NCBI GenBank assembly: GCA_012728115.1
Contig: JAAYFS010000052.1
Coordinates: 1 to 64,000, forward strand
Reading direction: 5' to 3'
DNA length: 64,000 nt
Origin: Bacillota bacterium
GTDB lineage: Bacteria; Bacillota; Limnochordia; Darwinibacteriales; JAAYFS01
Shown here: positions 52,430-61,137 of the stretch, in pieces
How positions within the stretch are numbered: position 1 is the first letter of the stretch
How the letters are laid out: each line of letters starts with the position of its first letter
Notes under the pieces: model-generated
Database searches by the model: none
Told to the model about the DNA's origin: nothing
Seen by the model: only the letters and a program-made list of their open reading frames with translations
Program-made: the position numbers and the translations under genes

Positions 52430-53587
52430 TTATCGTTCGAAAAGGCTCATAAAAAACAAGGCGATAGTATCTAACAGAACGCGAAACCAACTTCCTCTAC
52501 TCACTTCTTCACTTGCAAGCAAAGGAATTTCCTTAATAACTTGTTCGTTATGAATAACAACTGCTTTTCCAACTTCTTGGTCGATTTGAACTGGTGCTTG
52601 GATCATTTCGGTTTGAACTTCAACATTCAAATTATCCATGCTACCATTTGGGATAGTGATTAAACTATTTGCCGCGGCTACTTTAACACTTCCTTTTTGA
52701 CCTTTGTACACTTTAACTTGGTCTTCTGGTAAGACTGAATTAATATCGACTAATTGGAAATTACGGAATCCGTAGTTTAGTAGTCTGATCGCTTCATTTT
52801 CCCTAACCTGCTCACTAGGAGCGCCCAAAACAACAGCAATCAATCGTCTTTCTCCTTGTTTTGCTGTCGCAACAAGATTATAGCCAGCTTGACTAAGGAA
52901 TCCTGTTTTTAAGCCATCAGTTCCTTCATAGCGCCAGAGCAAACCATTTCTATTGCTTTGTACGATAGGCTGTGCAGCTGATCTTGGTTGATAAGAAAAG
53001 GATCGTCTTTGATGATATTGTAGAGCATCTGGATGTTTAATAACGTATTCTCTTGCTAAAATTGCCATGTCTTTAGCGGAAATCCTATTTTCAACACTTA
53101 ATCCATGAACATCAACAAATTGTGCATTCAAACCCAACGACCGAGCTTTCTCGTTCATCCACTGAACATAGAGCTGCTCAGAACCAGCTAAAGCTTCGGC
53201 TATCGAGACAGTTGCATCGTTACCAGAAACTACCGCCACACCATAAAGTAATTCTTCAATCGTTACGCGTTCTCCTACTTCAAGAAACATTTGCGATCCT
53301 GTCATCCGCCACGCGTTTTCACTCACGATTACTTCATCGGTTAGGTCAATTCTACCATCCGCGATTTGATCAAGAGCAATAAAGAGAGTCATCACTTTTA
53401 CTAGGCTTGCAGGAATATGGGTTTCATCACCGTTTTGCGAAAACAGAATTTGACCCGAATCCGCATCTAACAAAACTGCACTCTTTGCATCAATTTCAAA
53501 AGGTACCTGAGCTTGTACTACATTTGCCGAAATGATTAGAGCCATTGTCACCAATAAACATAAACTTAGCTTAAACACTTGTTTCAT
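52430..53587 (-). CDS. D-alanyl-D-alanine carboxypeptidase (penicillin-binding protein 5/DacF type)
   Basis: The enzyme trims the terminal D-Ala of peptidoglycan stem peptides. From the ATG at 53587 (GAAAGGGG upstream, TAATG overlap with yraN) there is a signal peptide (about 1-26, AQA end). The active-site triad motifs follow: SLVK (about 61-64), SGN (121-123) and KTG (227-229). A PBP5-type C-terminal beta domain and a final hydrophobic segment (FRVLLDTIALFFMSLF) that would anchor it to the membrane complete it. A longer in-frame start seven codons upstream is less likely. Which Dac paralogue it is cannot be settled here. Confidence 0.94.
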   Translation of the reverse strand: MKQVFKLSLCLLVTMALIISANVVQAQVPFEIDAKSAVLLDADSGQILFSQNGDETHIPASLVKVMTLFIALDQIADGRIDLTDEVIVSENAWRMTGSQMFLEVGERVTIEELLYGVAVVSGNDATVSIAEALAGSEQLYVQWMNEKARSLGLNAQFVDVHGLSVENRISAKDMAILAREYVIKHPDALQYHQRRSFSYQPRSAAQPIVQSNRNGLLWRYEGTDGLKTGFLSQAGYNLVATAKQGERRLIAVVLGAPSEQVRENEAIRLLNYGFRNFQLVDINSVLPEDQVKVYKGQKGSVKVAAANSLITIPNGSMDNLNVEVQTEMIQAPVQIDQEVGKAVVIHNEQVIKEIPLLASEEVSRGSWFRVLLDTIALFFMSLFER

Positions 53588-53913
53588 TAGAAAACCCCTT
53601 TCAACCATTCGATATCTCGGCCTGTAATTCCAACTACATCGAAACGAACCTCATTAGCTATCTTTTTTTGCGTAATATATTGCTGGGCAACCTTGCGGAT
53701 AGTGGCAATTTTCTTACAATCAAGCGCTTCAAATGGGGAACCGAAATTAGTATTAGCCCGATACTTTACCTCAACAAAGACCACCACTTCTTTATCCTTC
53801 ATTATTAAATCAATTTCCCCATACCTGGTACGCCAATTTTGCTCAAGTAAATCTAAACCTTGTTGTTGAAGATATAAACAAACTTTTTCTTCCCACAATC
53901 TTCCCTTGTTCAC
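53587..53913 (-). CDS. YraN family (UPF0102) endonuclease-like protein
   Basis: The 108-residue protein has the family core. GRLWEEKVCLYLQQQGLDLLEQNWR is followed by the nuclease-like YGEIDLIMKDKEVVVFVEVKYR, with Asp and the E-x-K pair in restriction-endonuclease order. ALDCKKIATIRKVAQQYI follows. The function of YraN is not established; the fold suggests nucleic acid processing. It lies in the rnhB-yraN neighbourhood common to many bacteria and overlaps the HD-GYP gene by four bases. Confidence 0.92.
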   Translation of the reverse strand: MNKGRLWEEKVCLYLQQQGLDLLEQNWRTRYGEIDLIMKDKEVVVFVEVKYRANTNFGSPFEALDCKKIATIRKVAQQYITQKKIANEVRFDVVGITGRDIEWLKGVF

Positions 53914-54971
53914 TTGATAACCTCAACTATACTTAGTATACTCTCTTTCGCTAAATCAATTTCACGAAAACCATCTATTTGCGTCCCATCAGGGTTGTAA
54001 ATCACCCTGATCACTGGTCGAAATCGATCCGCCTGATTAACATCCACAACCATCCCAATTTGGTTATCACTTAATCGTTCTTGACATCCGACAGGATATG
54101 GGGCAACACTTTCACACAGGAGATTCGCTACTTCTGGATCAAATTGGACGCCACCTAACCGATCTATGATTTGAATTGCTTCAAAAGGCATGATCGCTTC
54201 TTGATAAAGTCTTTCCGAAGTCATCGCATCGTAGGCATCGGCGACCGCAACTATGCGTGCATACGTGCTTATCTTATCTAGCGAAAGCCCATGAGGATAA
54301 CCTGTCCCATTTGGGCGTTCATGATGTTGATATGCGACTCTAGCACTTTTAACAGGAATCTCGGGATGTTCTCGTAAGATTTCCCACCCAATTAGCGAAT
54401 GCTTCTTCATTTCTTGCATCTCTTGATCAGTTAATGGACCTGGCTTTTTAATTATATCTTCAGGAACAAATATTTTGCCGATGTCATGCAGAATCGACCC
54501 GATTCCCAACTCCCGTATTTCTAATTCGTTAAGTCCCATTTTAAAACCAAGGAGCACCGATAGCACACACACGTTGACCGAATGCCCAAAGGTATAAGCA
54601 TCATAGGCTCTGATATCGGTTAGGTTGATTAAAACATTCGGATTCGAAGCAATGTCATCAATGATATCCCTTACACTCTCGTTTATCACTTCAACATCAA
54701 AACCCTTACCGACAAGAATACTTTCGAAAGTTTCTTTCACACCGCTAAAAGCCCTGGTTCTGGTTTTTTCAGACACAACATCATGATATTCAATTTCACC
54801 GATATATTCATCTTGAATATATACGCCAGGTATACCTAATTGCTTAAGTCGCCCAATATACGAATCGACCAATTCCACGCCAGAATTAAGTAGAATCCTG
54901 CCATCACTTCCATATATTGGCCGCGCCACAATCATACTAGGTTCGAGCCTATTCACTGGAACAAATCTCAC
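53910..54971 (-). CDS. HD-GYP domain protein, probable c-di-GMP phosphodiesterase
   Basis: The N-terminal 90 residues form a small domain of the kind found before HD-GYP in Bacillota. The HD-GYP domain has HDIGKIFVP (about 162-170), KKHSLIGWEIL and HHERPNGTGYPHGL (216-229), so the metal ligands and the GYP motif are intact. Such enzymes hydrolyse c-di-GMP. No membrane or receiver domain is seen. It overlaps both rnhB and yraN by four bases, so it is part of their operon. A PilZ protein in the flagellar operon is the only visible c-di-GMP receptor in the window. Confidence 0.92.
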   Translation of the reverse strand: MRFVPVNRLEPSMIVARPIYGSDGRILLNSGVELVDSYIGRLKQLGIPGVYIQDEYIGEIEYHDVVSEKTRTRAFSGVKETFESILVGKGFDVEVINESVRDIIDDIASNPNVLINLTDIRAYDAYTFGHSVNVCVLSVLLGFKMGLNELEIRELGIGSILHDIGKIFVPEDIIKKPGPLTDQEMQEMKKHSLIGWEILREHPEIPVKSARVAYQHHERPNGTGYPHGLSLDKISTYARIVAVADAYDAMTSERLYQEAIMPFEAIQIIDRLGGVQFDPEVANLLCESVAPYPVGCQERLSDNQIGMVVDVNQADRFRPVIRVIYNPDGTQIDGFREIDLAKESILSIVEVIK

Positions 54972-55576
54972 TTCGAAATACCTCTTTTCACACCAGCAAA
55001 AGTCATTCTATGTATCGGAGAAGGTCCGTGCTCCTGAAGAGCTATTTTATGTTCCTTGGTTGGATATCCTTTATTCTTAGCAAAGCCGTATTGACTGAAC
55101 TCGGCATCATATTCAAGCATCAAACGATCCCTTGTAACTTTTGCCACAATGCTAGCTGCAGCAATACAAAAACATGTACGATCACCTTGCACTACGGTGT
55201 TTTGTGGGATAAAAAGATCAGGTATACCTTGGTTACCATCGATCAGGCAAAAATCTGGCCTAAGTGGCAGATCGTCAACACTTCGCTTCATCGCCAACAA
55301 AGTTGCCTTTAAAATATTGTATTGATCTATTTCGCTAACGCTGGCGATTCCAATACCTACGTGTGCATACTTTAATATTTGTTCGTACAACTCCTCCCTA
55401 ATTCTAGGGGACAACTTTTTAGAATCGTTGATTTTGTCAATCGCCACATCTTCTGGAAAAACAACTGCCGCAGCAACCACTGGACCAGCCAATGGTCCCC
55501 TACCTGCCTCATCAATACCAGCTAAATATCGATATCCTTTTGCTTTTAATTCTAACTCGATTTCATTAATCTTCAT
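54968..55576 (-). CDS. rnhB: Ribonuclease HII
   Basis: RNase HII removes ribonucleotides from DNA. The catalytic GIDEAGRGPLAGPVVAAAVV lies at about 20-39, with Asp22 and Glu23. ASIVAKVTRDRLM and the KGYPTKEH segment near the end are also typical. Length is 202 residues. It overlaps rbgA by 11 bases, the usual order in Bacillota. Confidence 0.97.
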   Translation of the reverse strand: MKINEIELELKAKGYRYLAGIDEAGRGPLAGPVVAAAVVFPEDVAIDKINDSKKLSPRIREELYEQILKYAHVGIGIASVSEIDQYNILKATLLAMKRSVDDLPLRPDFCLIDGNQGIPDLFIPQNTVVQGDRTCFCIAAASIVAKVTRDRLMLEYDAEFSQYGFAKNKGYPTKEHKIALQEHGPSPIHRMTFAGVKRGISK

Positions 55577-56390
55577 CGGTTAAGTCCTCTCCTGGAACCT
55601 CGAGAGAGATCCGACCTAGACTTCCTGTTCGAAAATCTTTGAGCACCACTTGTGCTGCTTGCTCAAAATCTAATTCGCCACCTTTGCGCAAACATCCTCG
55701 TCGGTGAGCGATCTGAACTAACACATCATCCAAGTTTTCTAATTTATATCGTTCGATTAGCTTTTCTGGGTAATGTATAATTAAAAAGTCGATTAACCAC
55801 TTGGCAAGTTCCACTATATCTAAAATCTCATCGCGAATCGAAGAGACAACCGCTAGTTTTTGGGCGACCATTTGATCATCAAATTTTGGCCAGAGTAAAC
55901 CAGGGGTATCTAGCAACTGAAACCCTTGTCCTTTCACCCATTGTTGACTGCGCGTCACACCTGGCTTGGCACCAATTTTAGCACTACTACGCTGGGCTAA
56001 CTGATTGATCAAGGATGAATTCCCGACATTAGGAATTCCTACCACCAACACCCTTGGTTGACGGTTTTTATCATGGACTTTTTTGATCGCATCCTTCAGT
56101 CTATTTAACCCTCTTCTACGCAACACATCTAAAACAATTACTTCTTCTCCTTGTTTGCGCCAATAATCCACCCAGAGATTAGTCCGTTCTTCGTCAGCCA
56201 GATCACCTTTTGTAAGAATCAGGATATGAGGCTTACGCTGGATTTCTTCTATGCCAGGATTGCGACTACTAGAAGGAATTCTCGCATCTGCTAGTTCAAG
56301 CACAACATCTACTAGCTTTAGTTTCTCGCCGATCTCTCTTCTAGCTTTCGCCATATGACCTGGATACCACTGAATCACTATTGGAACCAC
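55566..56390 (-). CDS. rbgA: Ribosome biogenesis GTPase RbgA/YlqF with altered P-loop
   Basis: RbgA is a circularly permuted GTPase for late 50S assembly. IQWYPGHMAKARREI opens the protein. The G4 motif comes first, in ILILTKGDLAD (TKGD at 60-63, where NKxD is usual). G1 is GIPNVGNSS (118-126), in which the Lys of GxxxxGKS is replaced by Asn124; the DNA there reads GGG AAT TCA. G2 is GVTRSQQW and G3 is DTPGLLWP. The C-terminal helical domain ends normally. Lys-to-Asn in a P-loop usually weakens nucleotide binding, so activity needs testing. It follows lepB by 15 bases. Confidence 0.93.
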   Translation of the reverse strand: MVPIVIQWYPGHMAKARREIGEKLKLVDVVLELADARIPSSSRNPGIEEIQRKPHILILTKGDLADEERTNLWVDYWRKQGEEVIVLDVLRRRGLNRLKDAIKKVHDKNRQPRVLVVGIPNVGNSSLINQLAQRSSAKIGAKPGVTRSQQWVKGQGFQLLDTPGLLWPKFDDQMVAQKLAVVSSIRDEILDIVELAKWLIDFLIIHYPEKLIERYKLENLDDVLVQIAHRRGCLRKGGELDFEQAAQVVLKDFRTGSLGRISLEVPGEDLTDED

Positions 56391-56405
56391 CCCCTTAGAT
56401 CTATA

Positions 56406-56960
56406 CTACTTAAATATTTGTGGTGTTTGTAACTTCTTAGCTTGCGGTATGGGCCAATAAACCAAGATTGCTTTTCCGACAATATCCTTCTTGTTGATAA
56501 ATCCAACATCTGGGTAACGACTATCGTCACTATTCCGTCTATTATCACCTAGTACAAAAAACGAATCTTCTGGAACGGTAACTGGTCCATAGGTCATCTG
56601 ATTCCAGGGACCGTACGTAGGACCGTGGATATAGTTCTCGTCAAGCTGGACACCATTGACATATAAAGCACCATTACGGATCATTATCTCGTCGCCAGCT
56701 ACACCGACAACTCGTTTGATAAACTTTCTCCGCCGATGTGGATCAGAGGGATAAACAAAGACAATAATATCGCCTGGTTCTGGATCATTAAAACGGTAAG
56801 AGACCTTTTCTACTAACAGGCGTTGACCATCATGCAGCGAGGGTTCCATCGAATTTCCCTCTACCCTAAATGACTGGGCTATAAAAGTAATAATAAATAA
56901 TGCCAAAAGAACAGCTATAATAAAGGCCTCAATATATTCTCTAAGTTCCGATTTGGCCAT
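56406..56960 (-). CDS. lepB: Signal peptidase I
   Basis: This enzyme removes signal peptides at the outer face of the membrane. One membrane segment (about 10-30) is followed by the catalytic Ser37 in VEGNSMEPSLHDG and Lys82 in RKFIKRVVGVAGDEI. The later boxes PEDSFFVLGDNRRNSDDSRYPDVG lie at about 136-159 (position markers). Length is 184 residues, the usual size for Bacillota forms. It follows rplS after a 97-base gap containing a stem-loop. Confidence 0.96.
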   Translation of the reverse strand: MAKSELREYIEAFIIAVLLALFIITFIAQSFRVEGNSMEPSLHDGQRLLVEKVSYRFNDPEPGDIIVFVYPSDPHRRRKFIKRVVGVAGDEIMIRNGALYVNGVQLDENYIHGPTYGPWNQMTYGPVTVPEDSFFVLGDNRRNSDDSRYPDVGFINKKDIVGKAILVYWPIPQAKKLQTPQIFK

Positions 56961-57002
56961 CCTTCAACAGACTCTCCTTCACAAATTAGCTATAAATGGC
57001 AA

Positions 57003-57046
57003 AAGGAGTGACACCTTCTCTGTCAAAAAAAGGGCAATCACTCCTT
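57003..57046 (-). repeat. 9-bp inverted repeat between rplS and lepB, weak terminator or processing site
   Basis: AAGGAGTGA (57003-57011) pairs perfectly with 57038-57046 across a 26-base loop. The minus strand continues CCTTTTGCCATTTATAG, a poor T-tract, so termination would be partial. The loop also carries seven T residues (57024-57030). Confidence 0.6.
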
Positions 57047-57057
57047 GATAAACATAC

Positions 57058-57405
57058 TTAAGAGTGGCGGATTTCCTTAATACGAGCTGCTTTACCAAAG
57101 CGCTTTCTTAAGTAATAGAGACGAGCTCTTCTTACTTTACCACGACGTACTACTTCAATATTAGCTACTCGAGGTGAATGGATCGGGAAAATACGTTCAA
57201 CACCAACTCCTTGAGAGACCTTTCTCACTGTAAAGTTCTCGTTAATACCAGAACCAGTTCTTCTTAAAACAACACCTTCGAAAATCTGGATTCGTTCATT
57301 CTTTCCTTCGACAACTTTTACATGCACTTTAACAATATCACCAGCACTAAATTCTGGCACGTTATCTTTAAATTGCTCTTTTTGAATTGCGTCGATGATG
57401 TTCAC
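57058..57405 (-). CDS. rplS: 50S ribosomal protein L19
   Basis: The 115-residue sequence shows the L19 landmarks: [60 protein letters not shown] (about 49-79) and [20 protein letters not shown]. It follows trmD by two bases. Confidence 0.98.
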   Translation of the reverse strand: MNIIDAIQKEQFKDNVPEFSAGDIVKVHVKVVEGKNERIQIFEGVVLRRTGSGINENFTVRKVSQGVGVERIFPIHSPRVANIEVVRRGKVRRARLYYLRKRFGKAARIKEIRHS

Positions 57406-57407
57406 GG

Positions 57408-58154
57408 CTACTCCTCCTTTCGAGAATCTTTCTCATTGATGATTTCATCTAAAATCTGTCTTTCTTCTTCCGACAGTTCGCGTTTTTCAATTAAATCAGG
57501 ACGTGCGATCATTGTTTTTCGCAAGGATTCTTTCAATCTCCATCTGGCAATATTCTGATGATGACCACTAAGTAGGATTTCAGGTACCTTCAGACCGCGA
57601 AATTCTGCTGGTCTAGTATACTGAGGATGTTCGAGTAATCCATGATAAAATGAATCAGTTACTGCCGACTCTTCAGATCCTAGTACTCCTGGCAATAAGC
57701 GAGCCACACTATCTACTACAACCATAGCAGGCAACTCTCCACCAGTTAAGACATAGTCCCCAATCGACACCTCTTCATCCACCCAGTGTTCAAGTACTCT
57801 TTGATCGATCCCCTCATAGTGACCGCAAAGTAGAACAAACCCATCTAGTTTTGCATAACGTTTACACATCGATTGGTCCCAAACCTTGCCTTGAGGTGAC
57901 AAATAAATCATCGGCACCTTTCTTGTATCCGTGACTGCTTCAATACATCTTACTAATACATCAGGTTTTAAAACCATTCCTGCTCCGCCACCGTAGGGCG
58001 TATCATCTACCATCTTGTGTTTGTCCTGAGCAAAATCACGAATATTCCACAGTCGAATATCAAGAATTCCTTGGTCTCTAGCCCTTTTTATTATGCTTGT
58101 TGAAAACGGTCCCGAAAACATTTCAGGAAATAAAGTTAGAATGTCAATTCGCAT
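57408..58154 (-). CDS. trmD: tRNA (guanine-37-N1)-methyltransferase TrmD
   Basis: TrmD methylates G37 to prevent frameshifting. The SPOUT fold with a C-terminal trefoil knot is recognised by [50 protein letters not shown] and [29 protein letters not shown] (about 121-149). Length is 248 residues. It lies five bases after rimM in the canonical rpsP-rimM-trmD-rplS order. Confidence 0.98.
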   Translation of the reverse strand: MRIDILTLFPEMFSGPFSTSIIKRARDQGILDIRLWNIRDFAQDKHKMVDDTPYGGGAGMVLKPDVLVRCIEAVTDTRKVPMIYLSPQGKVWDQSMCKRYAKLDGFVLLCGHYEGIDQRVLEHWVDEEVSIGDYVLTGGELPAMVVVDSVARLLPGVLGSEESAVTDSFYHGLLEHPQYTRPAEFRGLKVPEILLSGHHQNIARWRLKESLRKTMIARPDLIEKRELSEEERQILDEIINEKDSRKEE

Positions 58155-58159
58155 ACCGT

Positions 58160-58693
58160 TTACTCCAAAACACCATCGAGCAGTTGAACTAACACCTCGC
58201 CCTTATCAATATCTATCTCGATGACAACATCATCAATAACGGGTAGGAGTATTTCGCGCAATTTGGTTACACCTTTAACAGGCTTGACAACATAAACATC
58301 GTTTGCCCCTGTTCTTAAAACATCACTAATGTGCCCTAGAAATAGCCCATCGGAAGTAACAACCTTCAACCCGACTAATTCAAAGACATAGTGTTCGCCA
58401 GGTGGCAATTCGACTAGTTCATCCTTTGCAACCTTGATAAATAGTCCTTTAAGGCTTAATGCCTGGTCTATTGTATCAATCCCTTCGAGTTTCAGGATAA
58501 TTGCACCTTTATGGAAACGACAACTCTCGATTTTTAATTCGTGTAACACGGCAGAACCATCCCGTTCAAACAAGCGCACGTACTCCATTGTTGAGAAGCG
58601 TTCGGGATAATCAGTATGTGGAACTACCTTTACTTCCCCTTTGTTCCCTTGACTGGAAACGATCTCCCCCACTATTATCCAACGATACTCCAT
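58160..58693 (-). CDS. rimM: 16S rRNA processing protein RimM
   Basis: RimM helps 30S head assembly by binding S19. WIIVGEIVSSQGNKGEVKVVPHTDYPERF opens the RimM N-terminal domain, and the PRC-barrel domain contains HYVFELVGLKVVTSDGLFLGHI (about 114-135). I chose the ATG at 58693, eight bases after the khpA stop; an ATG at 58714 would overlap khpA and add non-conserved residues. Confidence 0.95.
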   Translation of the reverse strand: MEYRWIIVGEIVSSQGNKGEVKVVPHTDYPERFSTMEYVRLFERDGSAVLHELKIESCRFHKGAIILKLEGIDTIDQALSLKGLFIKVAKDELVELPPGEHYVFELVGLKVVTSDGLFLGHISDVLRTGANDVYVVKPVKGVTKLREILLPVIDDVVIEIDIDKGEVLVQLLDGVLE

Positions 58694-58700
58694 TTTAGCA

Positions 58701-58940
58701 TCACACTTCGTCATCGATAATATCAACGCGGACACGCTCGCCAGTCTTGATAGCCCCAGCTTTCACAACAGTTCGCAATGCTTTAGCTACGCGCCCTTGT
58801 TTTCCGATAACTCTGCCCATATCTTTAGCAGCTACGTGCAGTTTATATACTGTTTCGTTATCCCGTTTTTCTTCATTGACGAGAACTTCTTCGGGGTGTT
58901 CCACTAACGATTTAGCTAGAAACTCAACAAGTTCCTTCAC
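58701..58940 (-). CDS. khpA: KH domain RNA-binding protein KhpA (YlqC)
   Basis: The 79-residue protein is a single KH domain with the GxxG loop in MGRVIGKQGRVAKALRTVV. It is the RNA-binding partner of KhpB (Jag). It lies between rpsP and rimM, the conserved place in Bacillota. Confidence 0.96.
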   Translation of the reverse strand: MKELVEFLAKSLVEHPEEVLVNEEKRDNETVYKLHVAAKDMGRVIGKQGRVAKALRTVVKAGAIKTGERVRVDIIDDEV

Positions 58941-58953
58941 CAGATACTACCTC

Positions 58954-59226
58954 CTATTCTTGATCTCGAGCAGAGGCAAGTTTCTCAAATACACCACTCT
59001 TTTTTAACAGAGCTCTAGCGGTATCTGAAGGTTGCGCTCCTTTCTTTAACCACTCGAGAGCCTTCTCTTCATTAACACTAATCTCGGCTGGTTCAGCGAC
59101 AGGATTGTAGTAACCAATCGTGTCGATAAATCTTCCATCGCGTGGAGCACGAGAATCCGCAACTACTAAACGGTAAAATGGCCGTTTCTTTGCACCCATT
59201 CTCTTAAGACGAATTTTTACTGCCAA
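58954..59226 (-). CDS. rpsP: 30S ribosomal protein S16
   Basis: [40 protein letters not shown] (residues 3-42) is the S16 signature. The start is TTG at 59226, spaced about five bases from GGGAGGTGA; this matches the conserved S16 N-terminus. A longer in-frame ATG at 59259 adds non-conserved residues and would place this ribosome binding site inside the gene. The protein then has 90 residues. Confidence 0.97.
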   Translation of the reverse strand: MAVKIRLKRMGAKKRPFYRLVVADSRAPRDGRFIDTIGYYNPVAEPAEISVNEEKALEWLKKGAQPSDTARALLKKSGVFEKLASARDQE

Positions 59227-59326
59227 AATTTTCACCTCCCAGTTTCTAACTGCTATCACTACTATTCCAATATATCAAACCTATCTGATTCCTAAACGGA
59301 ATCTGGTAGAGTGATATCCACCAAGT

Positions 59327-60673
59327 TTATCTAAAGAATGGCAACATGTTTCTGCCCTTCTTCTTACCCTTACCCATACCTGAAACTTGCTTCATCATCT
59401 GTCTCATTTGTTCAAATTGCTTTAATAGCCGGTTCACATCTTGTACCCTAGTACCAGAACCTTGTGCTATCCTTCTTCTCCTGGAACCACCAATGATCGA
59501 TGGGTTCTGACGTTCCTCAACAGTCATGGAATTAATAATAGCCTCAATACTCTTTAAGTGACTATCATCAACCGCAAGACCACCCTTTAAGTTTTTAAGC
59601 TGTCCCATCCCAGGTAACATTCCAATCAATTGATCAAGGGGTCCCATATTCTTAATCTGTTGTAATTGATCTTTAAAATCCTCGAGAGTAAACTCAGCTC
59701 TTTTTATTTTCTCTGCTAATTCCTTAGCCTTCTTTTCATCCATCGAAGCCTCTGCTTTTTCGATTAGACTAAGAATATCTCCCATTCCCAGGATTCGGCG
59801 AGCCATTCTATCAGGATGAAAAGGTTCTAATCCATCTAGTTTTTCACTTATTCCAGCAAATTTTATCGGTGTGTTGGTTACCGTTTTGATCGATAATGCT
59901 GCACCACCACGTGCATCACCATCTAATTTAGTTAACACAACTCCGTCGATACCGAGTTGTTCGTTGAAAGCTTCTGCTACATTAACTGCATCTTGTCCTG
60001 TCATCGCATCAACTACAAGTAGAATTTCATGTGGTTTGGTTTTCTCCTTAATCTGAACCAATTCTTCCATCAAGTCTTCATCGATATGCAAACGCCCAGC
60101 TGTATCTAGGATTACGATATCATTACCATGTGAATTCGCATGACTAATAGCCGCGTTTGCAATATCAACAGGACTATGAGTATCTCCCATACTAAACACA
60201 GGAATGCCTACTTGCTCTCCTAGCACTTCCAATTGTTTGATCGCTGCAGGTCGATATATATCTGCCGCAACTAACAAAGGCCGATGACCTTGTTTTTTGA
60301 ACAAGAGAGCAAGTTTACCTGAGGTGGTGGTTTTTCCAGCACCTTGAAGACCAACCATCATAATTACCGTAGGAGGTTTAGACGCTAGGGTAATTTTCGA
60401 AAGCGTGCCTCCCATCAATTCGGTTAGTTCTTCGTTTACGATTTTTATAACTTGTTGAGCAGGTGATAAACTACTTAAAACTTCATGTCCAACGGCTCTT
60501 TCTTTTACCTTGTCGGTAAAAGTCTTTACTACCTTGTAGTTTACGTCCGCTTCCAGCAATGCTAATCGTACTTCTCTTAGTGCAGCGGTAACATCCTTTT
60601 CACTTAATTTACCGCGCCCACTAAGCTTTTTAAAAGTCTCCTGTAATCTACTTGCCAGGTTACCAAAGGGCAT
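59327..60673 (-). CDS. ffh: Signal recognition particle protein Ffh
   Basis: Ffh carries nascent membrane proteins to FtsY. N domain (about 1-85), G domain with MVGLQGAGKTTTSGKLA, DIYRPAAIKQL, DTAGRLHID and TKLDGDARGG, then the Met-rich M domain (about 300-435). The M domain has MGPLDQLIGMLPGMGQ, RRRRIAQGSG and QFEQMRQMMKQVSGMGKGKKKG. Length is 448 residues. It follows ylxM by 30 bases. Confidence 0.98.
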   Translation of the reverse strand: MPFGNLASRLQETFKKLSGRGKLSEKDVTAALREVRLALLEADVNYKVVKTFTDKVKERAVGHEVLSSLSPAQQVIKIVNEELTELMGGTLSKITLASKPPTVIMMVGLQGAGKTTTSGKLALLFKKQGHRPLLVAADIYRPAAIKQLEVLGEQVGIPVFSMGDTHSPVDIANAAISHANSHGNDIVILDTAGRLHIDEDLMEELVQIKEKTKPHEILLVVDAMTGQDAVNVAEAFNEQLGIDGVVLTKLDGDARGGAALSIKTVTNTPIKFAGISEKLDGLEPFHPDRMARRILGMGDILSLIEKAEASMDEKKAKELAEKIKRAEFTLEDFKDQLQQIKNMGPLDQLIGMLPGMGQLKNLKGGLAVDDSHLKSIEAIINSMTVEERQNPSIIGGSRRRRIAQGSGTRVQDVNRLLKQFEQMRQMMKQVSGMGKGKKKGRNMLPFFR

Positions 60674-60703
60674 CTAACTGCCTCCTTAACCATTTATCCT
60701 CGA

Positions 60704-61066
60704 CTAAGCTTCCAATAACTCTCTGATTCTGAACCGAAGATCATTAATTAATCCTTTTTCTTCACCAAAAACATCCATCGCACCAACTCGCGCCAAAAAG
60801 TTATCAAGATCTTTTAATAAAGCGATCTCTTTCTCATACTTGGCCACTAGTCCAAGTTTTTCTTCATAACCCTCTAATGCCTGCGATGTTCTTTTTAGAA
60901 TGTCATAAATAGCTTGTCTGCTGACATCATATTGCTCACTAATTTCTGCAAGCGACAGATCATCATGAAAATATAATTGGTAGATCGCCTGTTGTCTACT
61001 GGTCAGCAAACCACCATAGAAATCAAATAACAAACTTTTTCTTAGAGTCTTATCCATCTCATTCAT
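60704..61066 (-). CDS. ylxM: SRP-associated HTH protein YlxM
   Basis: The 120-residue protein has a sigma-70 region 4-type helix-turn-helix: LTSRQQAIYQLYFHDDLSLAEISEQYDVSRQAIYDILKR (positions about 20-58). Family members modulate the SRP GTPases and are encoded next to ffh. A strong promoter lies just upstream, so it heads the ylxM-ffh unit. Confidence 0.94.
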   Translation of the reverse strand: MNEMDKTLRKSLLFDFYGGLLTSRQQAIYQLYFHDDLSLAEISEQYDVSRQAIYDILKRTSQALEGYEEKLGLVAKYEKEIALLKDLDNFLARVGAMDVFGEEKGLINDLRFRIRELLEA

Positions 61067-61105
61067 TTAAATTCTCCTGTTAAGGAAAAACACTTTACAG
61101 TTGCT

Positions 61106-61134
61106 AGTATACTAAGCATGAATCTTCATGTCAA
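61106..61134 (-). promoter_or_regulatory. Strong sigma-A promoter for ylxM-ffh
   Basis: TTGACA (61134-61129, perfect) and TATACT (61111-61106) are separated by exactly 17 bases, in the 71-base gap between ftsY and ylxM. The leader to the ylxM ATG is about 30 bases and carries AACAGGAGAA. Confidence 0.85.
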
Positions 61135-61137
61135 GCA

